Source: Sympetrum striolatum (taxonomy: Eukaryota > Arthropoda > Insecta > Odonata > Libellulidae). From it: a DNA stretch of 64,000 bases. Positions 10,586 through 23,499 of this stretch are shown one piece after another. Where the stretch lies: positions 63,293,454 through 63,357,453 of the forward strand of contig OX388345.1 of the NCBI GenBank assembly GCA_947579665.1. Reading direction: 5' to 3'. The position numbers and the translations under genes are program-made. Position 1 is the stretch's first letter. Each line of letters begins with the position of its first letter. The notes under the pieces were generated by a model. It was not told where the DNA came from. It was given only the letters and a program-made list of their open reading frames with translations, and did not search any database.

Positions 10586-13500
10586 ATGATTTATTATTGA
10601 ATTACCATGCCATATCACAGGAAAAATAATACTTTAAAGTAAAAAGTATATGAATTTTTTAAGCTCAAATATTTTACTCTCTGGTAAATAAAAAAATGAA
10701 ACGGTGGCTGTGGAAATTTCTGTTTCACCAACGACGATAATGCAGTATCAAATACAAAGTATTTAACTAGTAAAAACCCTCATTCTATAAACAGACACGC
10801 AAACAAGTACAAATGAGTACTCCTTTTATTTTGTTGTAAGCACGAACCAGGATCATCTTCTGTTTTTTTTAAAAACGCTAAATCTCTTGAAGGCACGCTT
10901 ACATGCAGTGACCTAAGTAACATTTCCCGCAGCTCCGGCGTATTCCGTCAGTCCTAATGATTTATGAAGGTTTTTAAACCACGATGCTCTTCTTCCCCAG
11001 CATCACACGGAAGCTTCTCACAGAAGTACGTTTTCAAGACAAGGTGAAAAACTTCCTCACGTATCTTTAACGCCATTCCCGTTTGCGCCATACTTCCGCG
11101 GATCTTGCTCCATTTTCTTCACTGTTTTCGTCCATGTAATTCCCAAAACGCTCATTCCTACATCACGGAACCATTGTCAGAGGCGAGAACTCGTAACTCC
11201 CACAGCATTGATTACCTCGTAGCGAGCGCAACTCGTGAAGCCAGAAAAAGAGGCCCTCTTTACCTGGCTAATTATCTATTTATTTCCATTCTGCCACTTC
11301 CAAAAATCCTCTTAGCGCACCACACCCACGACCCTCCGTTACACTCTTTCACTCCCAAACGCTCTCCATTTCGTTTCACGCTAAATTAACCTGTTTATTC
11401 TTATTAGGCCTCGCATTAACTTTCTCGCAAAACGTCGGGCCAAAGCGCTCTCCCAAGGTTAGGTAAAAAAAGATGGATGTGGAAAACATTCAATAGGTGC
11501 AATTACCGAGCCCCGGAGTTGAAATGTTTAATGCAATTAAATTTCGCCCTGCATTTCCATTTAGGAGTTAAAAATCCGGGCGCAGCGAGAATGTATTCAT
11601 TAAGCCGCGGGGAAATTGTTTTCTAAAAAAGTAGCTGTCGTAAAAAAACGTCCGGAATGCCCCTCGCCGTGAGCGGGGACAATAAAAAGTTCGAAACAAT
11701 GCCCGATTGATTACTTAATCCATCCGGCGCGGATTGGAATTTGTAGCGCGAAAATACAATACATTTCTCGCGTAGACATTATGGAATCATGAGCTGAAAG
11801 GAATCCCGGATAAAAATTGCCCGAAATGAATAAGGAGAGAGATTTATTTTAATGTTGTTTATTTACAGCGGAGGTTGGACCCATGTTGTTAATATCGAAC
11901 GTGTCGGAGTGACCTACCGGTGGCAGGACATGCTGTGTTTTCAATTCGTTTTCCTAGTTCTGAATCGGTCTAATTTCTTCTCCTTACTGCAGGATAGCAC
12001 AAGTTTTATTTAGCGTAGCGGAACCAAGTACTGAATTGAGGTCTAATGACATAGCGTTTATTTAAAAGGGTCGAAATAAAAATTTGCCGGAACGGAAGAT
12101 AAATTAAGTGATGAATGAAACGTCATATGTTCCTTATATGATGAAAAAAAATAATATAAATATATTATGCATGTATTACAATATAAAATAAACATATATA
12201 ACCTCATTTTGTATATATAAATGGCTGTGTATAAGTGTGATACAGATAATCTAGAACTAGAAGTTGCACAATGTTCAAACTTCAAACATTCTAAATGTCT
12301 TACCTGCGCTGACCATAGGTTACTTTTTATTTACCAAAGGTTTCCTATGTTCGACTTCAGACGAGTCAAAGTGATTCCTTAAGATATACATGGAAAGTTC
12401 GATTTTATCGCAGTAGGCTTTATTTCATTTAAAATTCGAATTAGAAAGAATAGTCGTACGAAATTGAATCAAGCGCCGAGAGGATGGAAATAGAATAAAA
12501 ATTCCTATTTTGGTCTTGGAAAATTGATTACAGTTCGAAATTGCGAGATTTTGATATTTACTTTAATTATAATTAATTTATATTGCCCCCATCTTAATTT
12601 CTAATTATCTCTGTTGATGGGACATTGGTAAATAAATAATTATTTTTCTCGTAAACTATGTTTGTCTACGGGTGAATAAATTTTGTGGGTTCTCCATTCA
12701 ATTCGATTTTGATGAACATTTCAATACGCCGATCGTTTTATTAAGAAGACGTCAAGAGAGTGTAGCTCACGGTTTGATCACCTATAATCACCCGTAAAAA
12801 GTCCTCGGAGAACCCTCGATAACTACCTGCCCTTCCTTATTTATTAACGATCCGTAGCACGAACCCACACTTCGAAAGGACAGAGCCATCCCAACTCGAT
12901 AATTAGTAGTGGCTCTCCCCAAAAGAATGAATAACTCAAAGAGCGGGGAACAAGGGGGTCGAGTCCACCCATTCTGTGTTCGCTGCATTCTCATTAACCT
13001 TTGCAAACGCAAACGAAGTCGACCGGTGAGTTTGAACGGCAGATGCGCCCCCGGCGAAAGACGTAACGCCCAACTAGCGATCGGGGTCACGGAAATCGAC
13101 GGGTAGACATTATTAAATGCGCTTCACACCCGAACATGTCGAATCCCCGTCCTTCGCCGAACTATTCCCGCAAAGCGACAAAGGCGTTGCAGCCGGGAGC
13201 ATCATGTGCCCTTGGGCGTCACCGTTTCCACGGGAAACAAAGAAGTTCCATCTCTCATTCAAGGTGCCCTGGGAGAAGAAATGCATAAGCTGTCGTGGCT
13301 ACACAAAAGGCGACATTCATTAGAGGGACGGGAAAATGAGGAAAGAGAACGCGGCGAGTTTCGGAGATGTAATTAATTCGCGCGCGGAGCTTCGCATTGT
13401 AGAATCCTTCCACAATTTTTCATCGTACACACATTTTTTGTTATTTCTACATTTTTTATTTCCTTCATTTTTTATTTTCATTTTTTGGGGGTTTTCGCTA

Positions 13501-15515
13501 CCTCCATTTCACTTTCACTGTTGAGAGTAGACGGCGATGTTGATGGTGCTCCAATCCTTCTGCTCGCTACATTAACCGAGCTTTTCTCTCCCGCCTCTCC
13601 GCAGAAGCCATTCAGTTGAAGATTGTGTAAATCGACGGTTGATATACGACCGGGAGAGCGTTCCCTCGTAAGGATTCTTTCCATTTACTTCCAACTGCCC
13701 TTCTCCAGGGAAGACTTACGCAAGATTTCATTAATTTGTGGTATTTGATCCGCGTTTCTCCCATCGCTTTTTCGAAGGAGCTTCTTCCCGGTAAAGCATC
13801 CGGAAAAATATAGAATTTTTTAGCTAAGAAATGTTAACTTGCAAACCTGAACCAAAGTATTTTTCCAGTGACTTCCATTTTTTCGATAGGGTAGATACAA
13901 GGTGTGCCATCATCTGCCGGTATCCTTTTAAATTACGTCGTTAAGGAAAAATATTATTAAATATCATATTATTTGTATTATATTTTATTATTTATACTAT
14001 AAAAGTATTTATAAATTATTATAAAATATAATAAAAAATATTAAAAGGAAATTTTTAAATGACCCGTCCTATATATAAGCGGAAATTAATGCAACAGAAG
14101 AATCAAGTAATGAAATGAAGGGTAAACTTTGGTAATTTCATGACACTGATACTTCCTGATGAATTTCCAAACATCCATTACGCTATTTACAGTGGTTATA
14201 TTTACTCAAATTTTGGCATAGATAAGACTTTTGCGTATATTTCTCTGAACTGAAAACGTCATTTATTTTATTTCACTGTAAATAGTATTTTGAAAATTTA
14301 TCATGAACTTACCAATGTTACGAAATTTCCTATGCTTTGTAAATAAAATAAAAACATTTAGTAACTTCCACAGAGTTAAGGTTATTAAGTTTTTTTATTT
14401 TATTTAGTATGGCTTCCTTCCACAAAGTTGATTCACATTTAAAAATAGGATATTCAAAAAAGAAAAACAATTTTTTTTTATCCTGCGGGATCAATCAGTA
14501 CAAAATGTAACTTGTTCGTTTGTCTCATATTTCTTTTCGCCGGCCCTTAATTTAAAGAAGTTTGTTCTAGGTTCTAGGTCAAGAGATTTTTTTTTCAAGA
14601 GTAACCTCCTCTCCTTCATCAATTGAAGATTTCGCACCGAAAAATTAAGTGAAATAAACAAAAGATTTCTCTTTAAAACCTCAACATTTAACATTAAAAG
14701 ATACTTTTCGTATATAATGAATCTAAGTAACAAACAAGGTACTGCAATACTTTAAGATAAGCCATTTACTAGCCTATATAAGGGAGACGAAAATACACCG
14801 AGAAAGTCTTCGTCCCATTACAATGATCTTCTCAAATAAAAACAAAGGCGAAGACAATTCTGACTCTGTGTTTAATATTTGAGGGAGTGACAGAAGAGGG
14901 TTCGCGCAGTAATTATTTTCTTGATCGATTCCTTCTCATTCGCTTGTTATAAACACGTCTAACTGAATGATTTAGGGACCCGATCCATAATTATCTTACA
15001 AGGGAAACAGAGTCGATGGCAGAGTTATTTAAGCTAGGATAATTGACGTATGGATGCAGAATAAAGATGACAGGATGCAGTAAGGAATGAAGATATTCGT
15101 TTTACATTTTATTTTCAAATCTACTCTTAGTACTTAAACTAAACTGAGATCATTTTCATATAATACAGCGAAGAATGTTTAAAGTTTAAAACAATGCAAT
15201 CACAGACTAAATAATTCAAGAATTCAAAACTATTTCTATTTCAATTTTGATCGCCCTAAACTGAGAATAGTGGGAAACCGAAAATGTATATCCAAGTTTG
15301 CTGACTAGGAATTTTAAGAATAATGAGAAGGATGTTGAAAAGATAATCTATCTATGAGGCTCTGAAGACGAAGAAAACATTTTTATTTTATATTATGACT
15401 GCATAATATAAACATGAAAATAAGATAAATTATCGGGGTGATTAAAGGGTATGATTATTTCGTGCGTAAACGTTAATTTTTCATGCTGGCTCTTTTTTCT
15501 CATTACCAAGTCCAA
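10586..15515. other. Non-coding stretch with two GC-richer islets
   Basis: No gene is recognised. 11400-11850 is GC-richer and interspersed with AATTAA/TTAAT motifs; its texture is like conserved non-coding regulatory DNA, but this is only an impression. 12900-13690 is also GC-richer, with several open frames on both strands, none recognisable. 13430-13490 is T-rich. 13950-14050 is almost pure A/T with recurring TATTATA words. Confidence 0.5.
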
Positions 15516-15517
15516 TG

Positions 15518-15660
15518 AGGCTCCCAGACAGCTAAGTGGGCAGCGCTACTGGTTTTCGTGAAAGCGGTTCTGGGCTCTATTCCCGGTGTGAGCCCATGTG
15601 CGAAATTATGAAGTAGTCGAAGCACCTTTAACCATTTCATCAACAATTACAACTGTTGAA
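15518..15660 (+). mobile_element. tRNA-derived SINE, copy 1
   Basis: Member of a family of at least four copies in the window. The head begins GGCTCCCAGACAGCTAAGTG. The segment CAGCTAAGTGG (around 15529-15539) is close to the Pol III A box TRGYNNARNNG, and GGCTCTATTCC near 15573 is a decayed B box. The body continues with a block like TCGAAGCACCTTTAA that is shared with the other copies. Divergence from the other copies suggests an old insertion. Target-site duplications were not clear. Confidence 0.75.
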
Positions 15661-17416
15661 CTAGCCTGCAGATTGATAGCTACCAATCAAATAATTATCG
15701 ATGCCCTGCTACGAGGAAAAATTGCACAGCTTGTCTCAGTAAATTAACCCAATAAAATTATTCCCGGCCATAGCTAACTAGAAGCCAATTGCGAGCCTTG
15801 AGTACAGTAAACAGACACGAAAACCGAGCCTATATCAACAGAATCAAAGCTCTACTAGAAGATAGAAGAGAACCGTTCTCTCGCCACGAAAATGCCACCC
15901 GATTCCTCCCATCTCTTCCCTCATAAACGCGGGAACGACCGCCACAGTTTTGTTTTTCATACCGCGTTTTTACACGCGGAACAATTAGCCCGCCGGAGCG
16001 CGCTTGACGAAAACATAGCCGGAAATCGACCTCTCAATTAACTCCGCCCTCCAACCGACCCGGACGCTTAAACTAACGAACCAAAAACGCTAGTTACGAA
16101 CGTGGAAATTACGATAATTGAGTGCGATGCGAGTGCGACCGAAGTGACGGTAATGGACGACGCGAGGCGCGCGCTCTCTGCCGGGTCGGGCGGGAAACAG
16201 GGACGCAGAGGGTGAAACCGCGGACGATTACTGCGTGTGTGTGCTGCCGGTTGAATGGAGGTGGGAAGGTCGGCGATGATAGGAACCGCAACAAGAGGCC
16301 GAAGGAATGGGGTCGCGGAAGAGCTCGTGACGGGAGGAAGAGGTTAGATTGACTCCGAGGGGAAGCCGGATGGATGATGAACGCAAGGGCAGGGGGCGAC
16401 GCCGGGGAATGTTACCAGATCCTCCGACGGGGAAGCGGTTGCGTTGTTATGCACAGCTCTGATCGGAAACCATTGGGAAGCTGCGGGTAATCATGCCGAT
16501 TATTCCGGTAAGAATTGATTACCATCGCTTCCTACTGCGGCCAGATTTCTGATTAGCATTTTCGGAACATCTGGTGATTATGGAGCAAATACGTCATGCG
16601 GGATTCCGCAACAAACGTACATACGTCGACATCAAAGATGAAACCAGAAATGCTGTCAATTTCGCTCAAACAGTGCTTCCTGAGCTAACCTTGGTGAACA
16701 GCGCAATTTCGCTGTGTTCAGGACACACGTAACAAAACAGGAAGCAAGATCATATGCTGAACTCTGCGATGAGAATGAGAATTAGCATTTTTCCTACATA
16801 AATGTCTTTTTCTTCATCGCTTAGTTGAGAATACCACGAAGTTTTGTCGCTGTCTCCTAAACTTCAATTTATTTACATTTCGGTACCGATAGTAAGTTAT
16901 TATGCTAAGAAATCTATTTTAGAAAATTCAAATGATGAATATCTTCGATTAAAACAAGATCTAGTATATTAAATTAAGTCCATTGCTAGTTTAGTAGAAT
17001 AAACTATGGCAATACGTCACAAATAAGATAGGCAATGCTTAAAAAATGAGAGATAGAAGAGCAAAATTTGGATTGATTATGGGTCGAGAAACATTCAATC
17101 ATGAGAAACAATCTGACATGAACCAATTATATAGAACAATAAATCATTCGATATAATAATAATTTATAAAGCGCATAGTCAAGTACATCAATCCATAACA
17201 AATATTATAGGACTAAAAGGAGAATTGTGTGTAAATTGTGGCAACGTAGATAGAAGCTTGGATTGTACGTCCAACTGCAAGGAAATATTCGCTGAGAATA
17301 TTGAGTCCAAGACTAGTCAAACCTTCCGATACGATCACCTAGATGAGATATATTTCACAGTATCCCGCAAAGACTACGCCCAGATTTAGAAAACCTAAAT
17401 TCCTATATTAAAGAGA
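15661..17416. other. Non-coding stretch with CpG-dense islet
   Basis: No gene is recognised. 15880-16470 is the most CpG-rich part of the window (many CGCG, GCGC and CCGG words), so it could hold a promoter or an untranslated first exon. A donor-like GGTAAGAATT occurs at 16507 after the short frame ATG CCG ATT ATT CCG, but that is too little to call an exon. 16800-17400 is AT-rich and featureless. Confidence 0.5.
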
Positions 17417-19302
17417 ACCCTCCATTAGGATGGAACGAAAAAACTTTTTTTTCCAAATCCGTCAATGGCTAGTGCTTAAAGTTTGGTGGTGGTCCTTATA
17501 ACTTATAAAAATTTCAACTCGATATGATTATGTCCTGAGGCTGCGAATTTTAGTCAATAATTTAAATTTGTGTGAAAATTTTCAAATATTTGCATTTTTT
17601 TCTAATGGTTTCTCAATGTTTCCGAGGTGATTTAATGGAAAAAAAGTACATATATTGCTTGGTTGTTGCTTAATATTAAAGATTTAGTACGTTTGAATCG
17701 AGGAAAATGGATTCTCAGTTCGCCAAAATTCGTCAAAATACGCAAAATATACAGAAATCTTAAGGATATTTGCTAGACTGTAGGGTGAGTCGTTTTGTCT
17801 TTTTTTCTGATAGAAATTTAACCCCGACAATAGTGGAACAACCACATTACAGATATAATTTTCTTTCCAAATCAAATATTATCTTTTGTGAGAATATTTA
17901 CCTCGAAGTTTCGACATTTCAGCAAGAAACGTTAAAATTGCAAAACAATTCTAGCCTGATTCAAACGAATATTTCTTGGATAAAAACATGTCCTTTGCGA
18001 TCGAAAATCAAAACACCCAAGCCTCAATATTCCACCCATATGCTTCTGTATAGGGTAGAGATGCCTCCTATGGGGCAGAACAGGAGGAAAATTATTTTAG
18101 AAATATGTTTTTCTGTACCTCTTTCCGTTCTCGTCAATTCCTTTAATTGATGGCTTGCAGCGGTAGCAAAGCAGTGCTGGCACGCACCTATTTATTATAT
18201 TTAATACTCTATTTGTTGTATGACTTGTATTATTATATTTTTCAGTAAATCCTGGCCCACCTTAAATCCGATGAGATAGATGTTCTTGGTAGTAAATGAA
18301 GAAATACCAATACTGGTTGGAAGTATTATAATCTTTGAATATTCGAAGAATTAATAAGAAACAAATTGAATGGTCTGTTTGCATTTTACAAGACAATGAG
18401 CTTCTATTTCATTCCATTGGTTTTCTATATAATTCCTCGAAAATTCGAAGAATTTCATCCTTCCAACCTTCCAACATCCTTATCGGTGTTCTTTCCTTCA
18501 CTATCAAGAACAACAATCTCATCATCTTTAAGTTGGTTCATGCGGTACTCGAAAATATAAAAATAATATTTATATAACATATAAGATATTAAATTTAATA
18601 AATAGGCGACAAGAGAAGAAGGAATAGATGAGGACGGAAGGAGTTAAAAGAAAGTTTAATTTTAAATGAATTTGCCTCCTATTCTGGTCGCATAGGAGTC
18701 GTCTCTGTCCTATACAGAGGCATATGAGTGGCATATTGAGAATAGAGTGACAGTTTTAGTCGCAAATTACATATCTTCATCCAAAAAAAATTCGTTTTAA
18801 CCAAACTAGAATGTTTCGCAATTTTAACCTTTCTCGCCGAAATGTCGAAACTTCGAGGCAAAAATTCTCACAAAAGATAGTATTTGATTTGGAAAGAAAG
18901 TTATATCAGTAATGTGGGTGTGCCACTATTGCCGGATATTACATTTCTATCAGAAAAAAAGACAAAACGACCCACCTGTCTAGCCAACATCCGTAAGATT
19001 TCTGTATATTTTGCGTCTTTTGACGAATTTTGGCGAACTGAGAATCCATTTTCCTAGATTCAAACGTACTAAATCTTTAATATTAAGCAACAACCAAGCA
19101 ATATCTTCTTTGCCATTAAAATTTGACATTTTAAACAAAAATTTAAATTATTGACTAAAATTCGCAGCCTTAGGACATAATCATATCGAGTTGAAGTTTT
19201 TTATATGTTATAAGGACCACCAACCGCAAACTTTAAACACTAGCCGTTGATGGATTTCGAAAAAAAAGTTTTTTCGATCCACCCTACCTACCTACCCTCC
19301 AT
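17417..19302. mobile_element. Long-terminal-inverted-repeat DNA transposon (MULE/foldback-like)
   Basis: Two very long arms are reverse complements of each other: roughly 17426-18095 and 18672-19293, separated by about 575 bp. Matching landmarks include GAAAAAACTTTTTTTT near the left tip against AAAAAAAAGTTTTTTC near the right tip, and TTGCTTAATATTAAAGATTT (left) against AAATCTTTAATATTAAGCAA (right). The 9-bp direct repeat ACCCTCCAT flanks the element (17417-17425 and 19294-19302). Nine-base target duplications with long inverted ends are typical of Mutator-like elements; foldback elements are the alternative. Short frames in the arms (for example 17770-18150) are related to each other across the arms, but none resembles a transposase, so the copy is non-autonomous. 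The arms differ at many sites, which indicates age. The right tip holds a CCTA-type short tandem repeat, which leaves the exact terminus uncertain. Confidence 0.75.
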
Positions 19303-19719
19303 CCTACATTTACTCTTAAATCATGAAAATCTTTATTCGTTACATTTTCACGAAATACTACGATACGGAATATGTAATTTTATTTCATACATGCTATTTA
19401 TTACTTTTTCACCGCTTTTTAATTCCGTATCTTTGGCTCTTGAAACAATTGACAAGAGCAAGTGAAACAATTGAGAGCATTATGGGTTAGTAATTGAGCT
19501 CTCTTGATGAATTTAGCTGAAAACTATGCATTTAATTAGGCGAGAGATTTTACAAACAGCTTTTGGAATAAATATTTATTGAGTGGGACTAATTGTTCGC
19601 CATAGTTAAGATGACAAATCAAAGTTCTTTGTTTATAATTGTTAAACGTTGTTAGCTATTTTATATAGCTCCCTGTGGATGTAACATAAAGTTTTTCTTA
19701 TTCTTTTACTGGATATAAT

Positions 19720-20358
19720 TATTATTATAATTATTTTATAAATTACGAGTAGGCTGTAAGCCAGGTGGTAGTTTTTCTACATCTAGGCAGTTTTTCTACT
19801 TATTAATATATGGTTCATCTAAATACATACATATAGGTACATAAGACATATACAATATATTGCTACTTCTAGATTTTTTGGGGCTTATCACTGGGCTTCT
19901 TGGCTACCGTAGCGGTCCTAGGGTAAAACCCCACTGTACATCACCCTGCCAAGCAACCCCTTACTTCCTCTAGAAATTCTACAATACTAAAATCCCCTTA
20001 CATTCTATAACACCCCTATCTACTACAATACATTAAAAAATTTATTTTAAAAGATTTTGTATTTTTAGGCGAGGGGCTTAAGAGCGATCCAGGTAACTTA
20101 TTCCATTCTAAAATGCCTCTGTCAAGAAAAGAATATTTCGCGATGTCCGTTTTTAGCCGCCGAGGCTTAATTTTAAATTCATGGCTATCTTTTCCGCGGA
20201 ATTCTGGTTTCCCCATAGCACTTGTAAATGCCTCCCATAAATAAATTAAAATATAGCTGAAACCTTGAAATTTTAAATACTTCAAAGGAACAAAACAAAA
20301 ATTAGATAGATTCTTGTTCCGATTAGTAAAAAAACATGCTGGAAAAAATATTTCTCAA
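19720..20358 (-). mobile_element. 3' end of a non-LTR retrotransposon (LINE)
   Basis: The minus-strand frame from about 20358 down to 20016 has no stop and ends in a peptide typical of the region after the reverse transcriptase of Jockey/CR1/RTE-like LINEs. It contains KTDIAKYSFLDRGILEWNKL, then P, a short spacer, KNTKSFK and a stop about ten residues later. The pattern 'R-x(n)-S-F-x-x-R-x-x-x-x-W-N-x-L-P ... F-K' is the recognised feature; the polymerase domain itself is absent, so the insertion is 5'-truncated. Downstream on the minus strand follow about 290 bp of 3' untranslated sequence and an A/T microsatellite tail (about 19722-19745) of ATT/AAT units, as expected of a LINE 3' end. Upstream the frame runs into a stop near 20360. 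The clade is not determined. Confidence 0.7.
20016..20285 (-). pseudogene. LINE ORF2 C-terminal remnant
   Basis: Protein-coding remnant within the LINE fragment, about 90 residues when counted from a TTG codon at 20285. The frame actually continues upstream without a stop to about 20358, so the apparent start is not a real initiation site. The ILEWNKLP motif with a downstream FK motif marks the extreme C terminus of a non-LTR retrotransposon polyprotein. No catalytic reverse-transcriptase motif is present, so the remnant cannot be functional by itself. The reading frame is intact over this short span, which suggests that the insertion is not extremely old. Confidence 0.65.
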
Positions 20359-20359
20359 T

Positions 20360-22663
20360 TCAGTAGCTTTCATTTCAAATTTAGATGACCCTTAGGTAGA
20401 AAATTATATTACAATCATTCCATATTGGGTTTAGACAGCGTTAGCTGTATAAAAAGAAAATATACTGATCAATCAGAGAATTTCTCGAATTCTGGAAAAT
20501 ATTCCCAGGAAATGAAAAAGATTCCAAGATTCAATAAAATGGCGATCTCCCGAGAATAAATGATGAAGCCTAAATACAATAATGCCTAGAAATGTGCATT
20601 CCAGGTCACGTACAATGCGTGCAATGACAACCTAATCAGTAATACAAGCTTAGGTAAGTTGAACTTCTCAAGAATTTTTAATTCAGAAATTACGAAACTG
20701 ACGGGAGAAGTTGCAACACAAACTTTCCAAATTCAGTAACACCCTGCATAATCCAGGATGGATTTGGTCCTTGCGAATGTTGAGAACTGTTCTTACGAAG
20801 ACATACTCGTGGTTCTCTACTTTCTTTTAGGATTTCTAGCTCATTTGGTAGACTTATTTATGTTTAACAGTAGTCTCCAAAACAATAACCTTCACAAATC
20901 GTTAATGAAACATCATGCCTGAGTGATTTCATCTCGTATCGGATTAATGACGTTTTAGACTAATCGCTAAATTTTCTATACAGAAGACTACATCCACAGA
21001 AAAAAGGACATACTTAAATTTTGTTATAATTGAAACAAATATGAAAAAGTTTCGGCAAATATTGCCAGAATTAATTGATTGATAAATTAAATTGAAGAAG
21101 CTAAATTTGCTTATTATCTACCTTAAAATCTCAAATTCGCACCAATTTTAATCCACTGTAATTAAACTAAAGTTTTTGATGAATTATGGATGTATTGAAA
21201 CAGCGCACTTTTTATCTGCGAAGTCTTTACGGTAGCTTTTGCAGGACACTGAAGGTAAAAGTTTAAACGCCCCTAATGCCACGGTCAAGTTATCAAAGGG
21301 GACCCATTAACTCTTGCGGGAGCTTTCTCTACTGGGAGATCATTCTTCAAAGGATAAGTAGGACAGAGAAAATGGTGGCTACGAAAACAATGGTGTCAAG
21401 ACGACAGATGATGAAATAAAAGAGGAATAGGTCATTTAGCTGTAATTACGAACTCTCTTTCATTAATATCATCACAAAGAGGGGTCTAGATATGGTTATA
21501 TACAAGTAACCATAATCTACTATCATCTACCAACGATTAATGAGGATGGCTGATTGCAAGAGATTCGTATAAGATTCCTTTAGTTAAATATGAGTAAAAA
21601 TAAATCACGAAACATAAAGAAAGACCATGAGCTTTGTGGTTCTCTTCGAAGAACTTCCAGGATACATATTACGAGCGCATACGTAATAGAGAAACAATAG
21701 TACAACATTTACCATTGACCATAAACTTTAAACTTTTACAAAACCATAAATTTTAATTACAGTTGAAACCTAGGACGTATATGATTAAAATTTGAGGTAA
21801 TGGGTAAAAGTTGTGCTTTCATTCCTCTATTACGTATATTTTCGTAATTTATTTTATATTTTTGAAAAGCTCCTACCAAGTCAAGACCGAAATAGTGGAT
21901 TTTGTTACGAGAATATAATTCCACATTTTATTTTTTAACTACTTTTGCTTGCTTACATTAGAATTTCCTATTTAGATAAACCCTTGTTTCGAGAAACGCT
22001 TAACTTTTGGAAAAAATATTTCTTTTGCAAGTTCTTTTTGCAATTAATATATTTTACCTTGAAAATGTAAGCAACATCTTTAACTTTAAATTAACAAACA
22101 TTACAACCAATCGTTTTAATTCTAGTTTCTCATTGAGAAATATATTGCAAGATACGCATTGGATTGAGTGACTTCTCACTCCTACTAAACCGCACTTTTC
22201 CTAAAACATTCCAATATCAGTACAAATGCTAATTCCGTGCATCCTCTCACATGAGGTGGAGCGAACGTCCCTGCACGTGACAGGAAAACAGACCCAAATG
22301 AGAAGCTGTAAAAAAGCGGTTTCGGGTGATACTGAAGGGTAAACTGTTCCGAACAAACACGCCGAGCGAAAACGCTGTTGCGAAACACGAGCGCGTTTTT
22401 TGTCACAACAGGTCAATGGAGAAAAAATTGATACGGTCGGGTCAATTCCAATCCCGAAACGGAAAAACCCTGGCGCGAAGCAAATGATGAATGCAACAAG
22501 CCCTTCGAGACCACTCAAGTCACTTGTGACAAACACATCCGCGGGAATCTGTCCTTTTATTTCTTTTTTTAATTCCCTTGAACGTGATGGTCCCTTAATC
22601 GCAACCCCTTGCGATAGTGACCTTTAAGGGACAAATTTTACCGGCGTAATATTTATCTGACAG
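20360..22663. other. Non-coding stretch
   Basis: No gene is recognised. 22200-22630 is GC-richer and carries overlapping open frames on both strands, the longest 111 codons on the minus strand; none has a recognisable motif or splice context. The rest is AT-rich. A TTAGGTAAGTTG donor-like site at about 20652 lacks a pyrimidine tract. Confidence 0.5.
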
Positions 22664-22803
22664 GAAATGTGGAGATTTTGTGGTCTCTCTTATTATAGGC
22701 TGCCTCATGGAACATAAAATTTACAGTGACTTCGTCGGAGGTGAATATTTTAAAATGAATCCAGGAATTTAGTTCAAAACAAAATATGCCGTATCATCAG
22801 AGA
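22664..22803 (+). repeat. Interspersed repeat, family R1, copy A
   Basis: Diverged direct copy of 29749-29887. Shared blocks occur in the same order and spacing: GAAATGTGGAGATTTT, CTCAT-GA-C-ATAAAAT, CAGTGACTTCGTCGGAGGTG (one or two differences in the other copy), AATGAATCCAGGAATTT and ATCATCAG. Both copies are about 139 bp over this core. No terminal inverted repeat or coding frame was found, so the class (SINE, MITE or other) is undetermined. Confidence 0.65.
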
Positions 22804-23499
22804 ATAAAAACGAAATGGCCGTTTAGATAAAGTTCATATTTCTGCGATATTTTATCACAGTATTTTTCATAGGATCAAAAGTCATTTCTCTATTATTACA
22901 AAATTAGAGAATTCGCCCCTGAAAAAAGATGGAATTTACTTAGAATTTATAATTATATATGAAATTATTATTTGATATTACTGATAAAGTTTAATACTTA
23001 TGAGCGCTAAAACATTTAGAGATATCAATCATGTTAGAACATAAAGCCTATAATAAAAGCGGAATACACAAATGATATCTCATTCGATTTTTAATCCTAA
23101 AATTTAATTAAATTAATGTGGTCAATCCTATCTTGTTGAAATTTCATATCTTAAAATATATTTCATATTTTAGTTATCTTAAGAGAAAAAAGTTACTTAG
23201 TGTTTTCTTGTAAGATAGTTTTTAAAATTTAAAGTAAAGTTGTCAACGGAGTTCGCAAATATTTAATTTCACCACAAGTTTCAGTGAAACAACATCAATG
23301 TTAGGTTAAGAAAGAGAAAACGACAACAACAATAGAAAACACTTGCAATGTACGGAGGAAGATTAGGATGCAAACCGTCGTTTATTAGCAAAGGATTAGA
23401 TACAAAGCAATGAAGAAGAAGTACTTTCGTACACTCTGTACAGTTTTACAGCTCTATTACGACACCTACCCATGCTTTGTAGCTGGGAAAGTTTTTTCA
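22804..23499. other. AT-rich non-coding stretch
   Basis: No gene, RNA gene or clear repeat was seen. The weak similarity to 29888-29940 just after the R1 core may mean the repeat extends to about 22850. Confidence 0.6.

Noticed and set aside
16493..16507. Possible first coding exon ATG CCG ATT ATT CCG followed by GTAAGA
   Set aside because: Only five codons; no initiator or conserved context identified. Kept only as a remark on the CpG islet.
17770..18150. 126-codon frame as a gene
   Set aside because: Lies in the arm of the long inverted repeat and has a diverged mirror in the other arm; not similar to a transposase.
20640..20665. TTAG|GTAAGTTG as recursive splice site on the + strand
   Set aside because: Preceding bases lack a pyrimidine tract.
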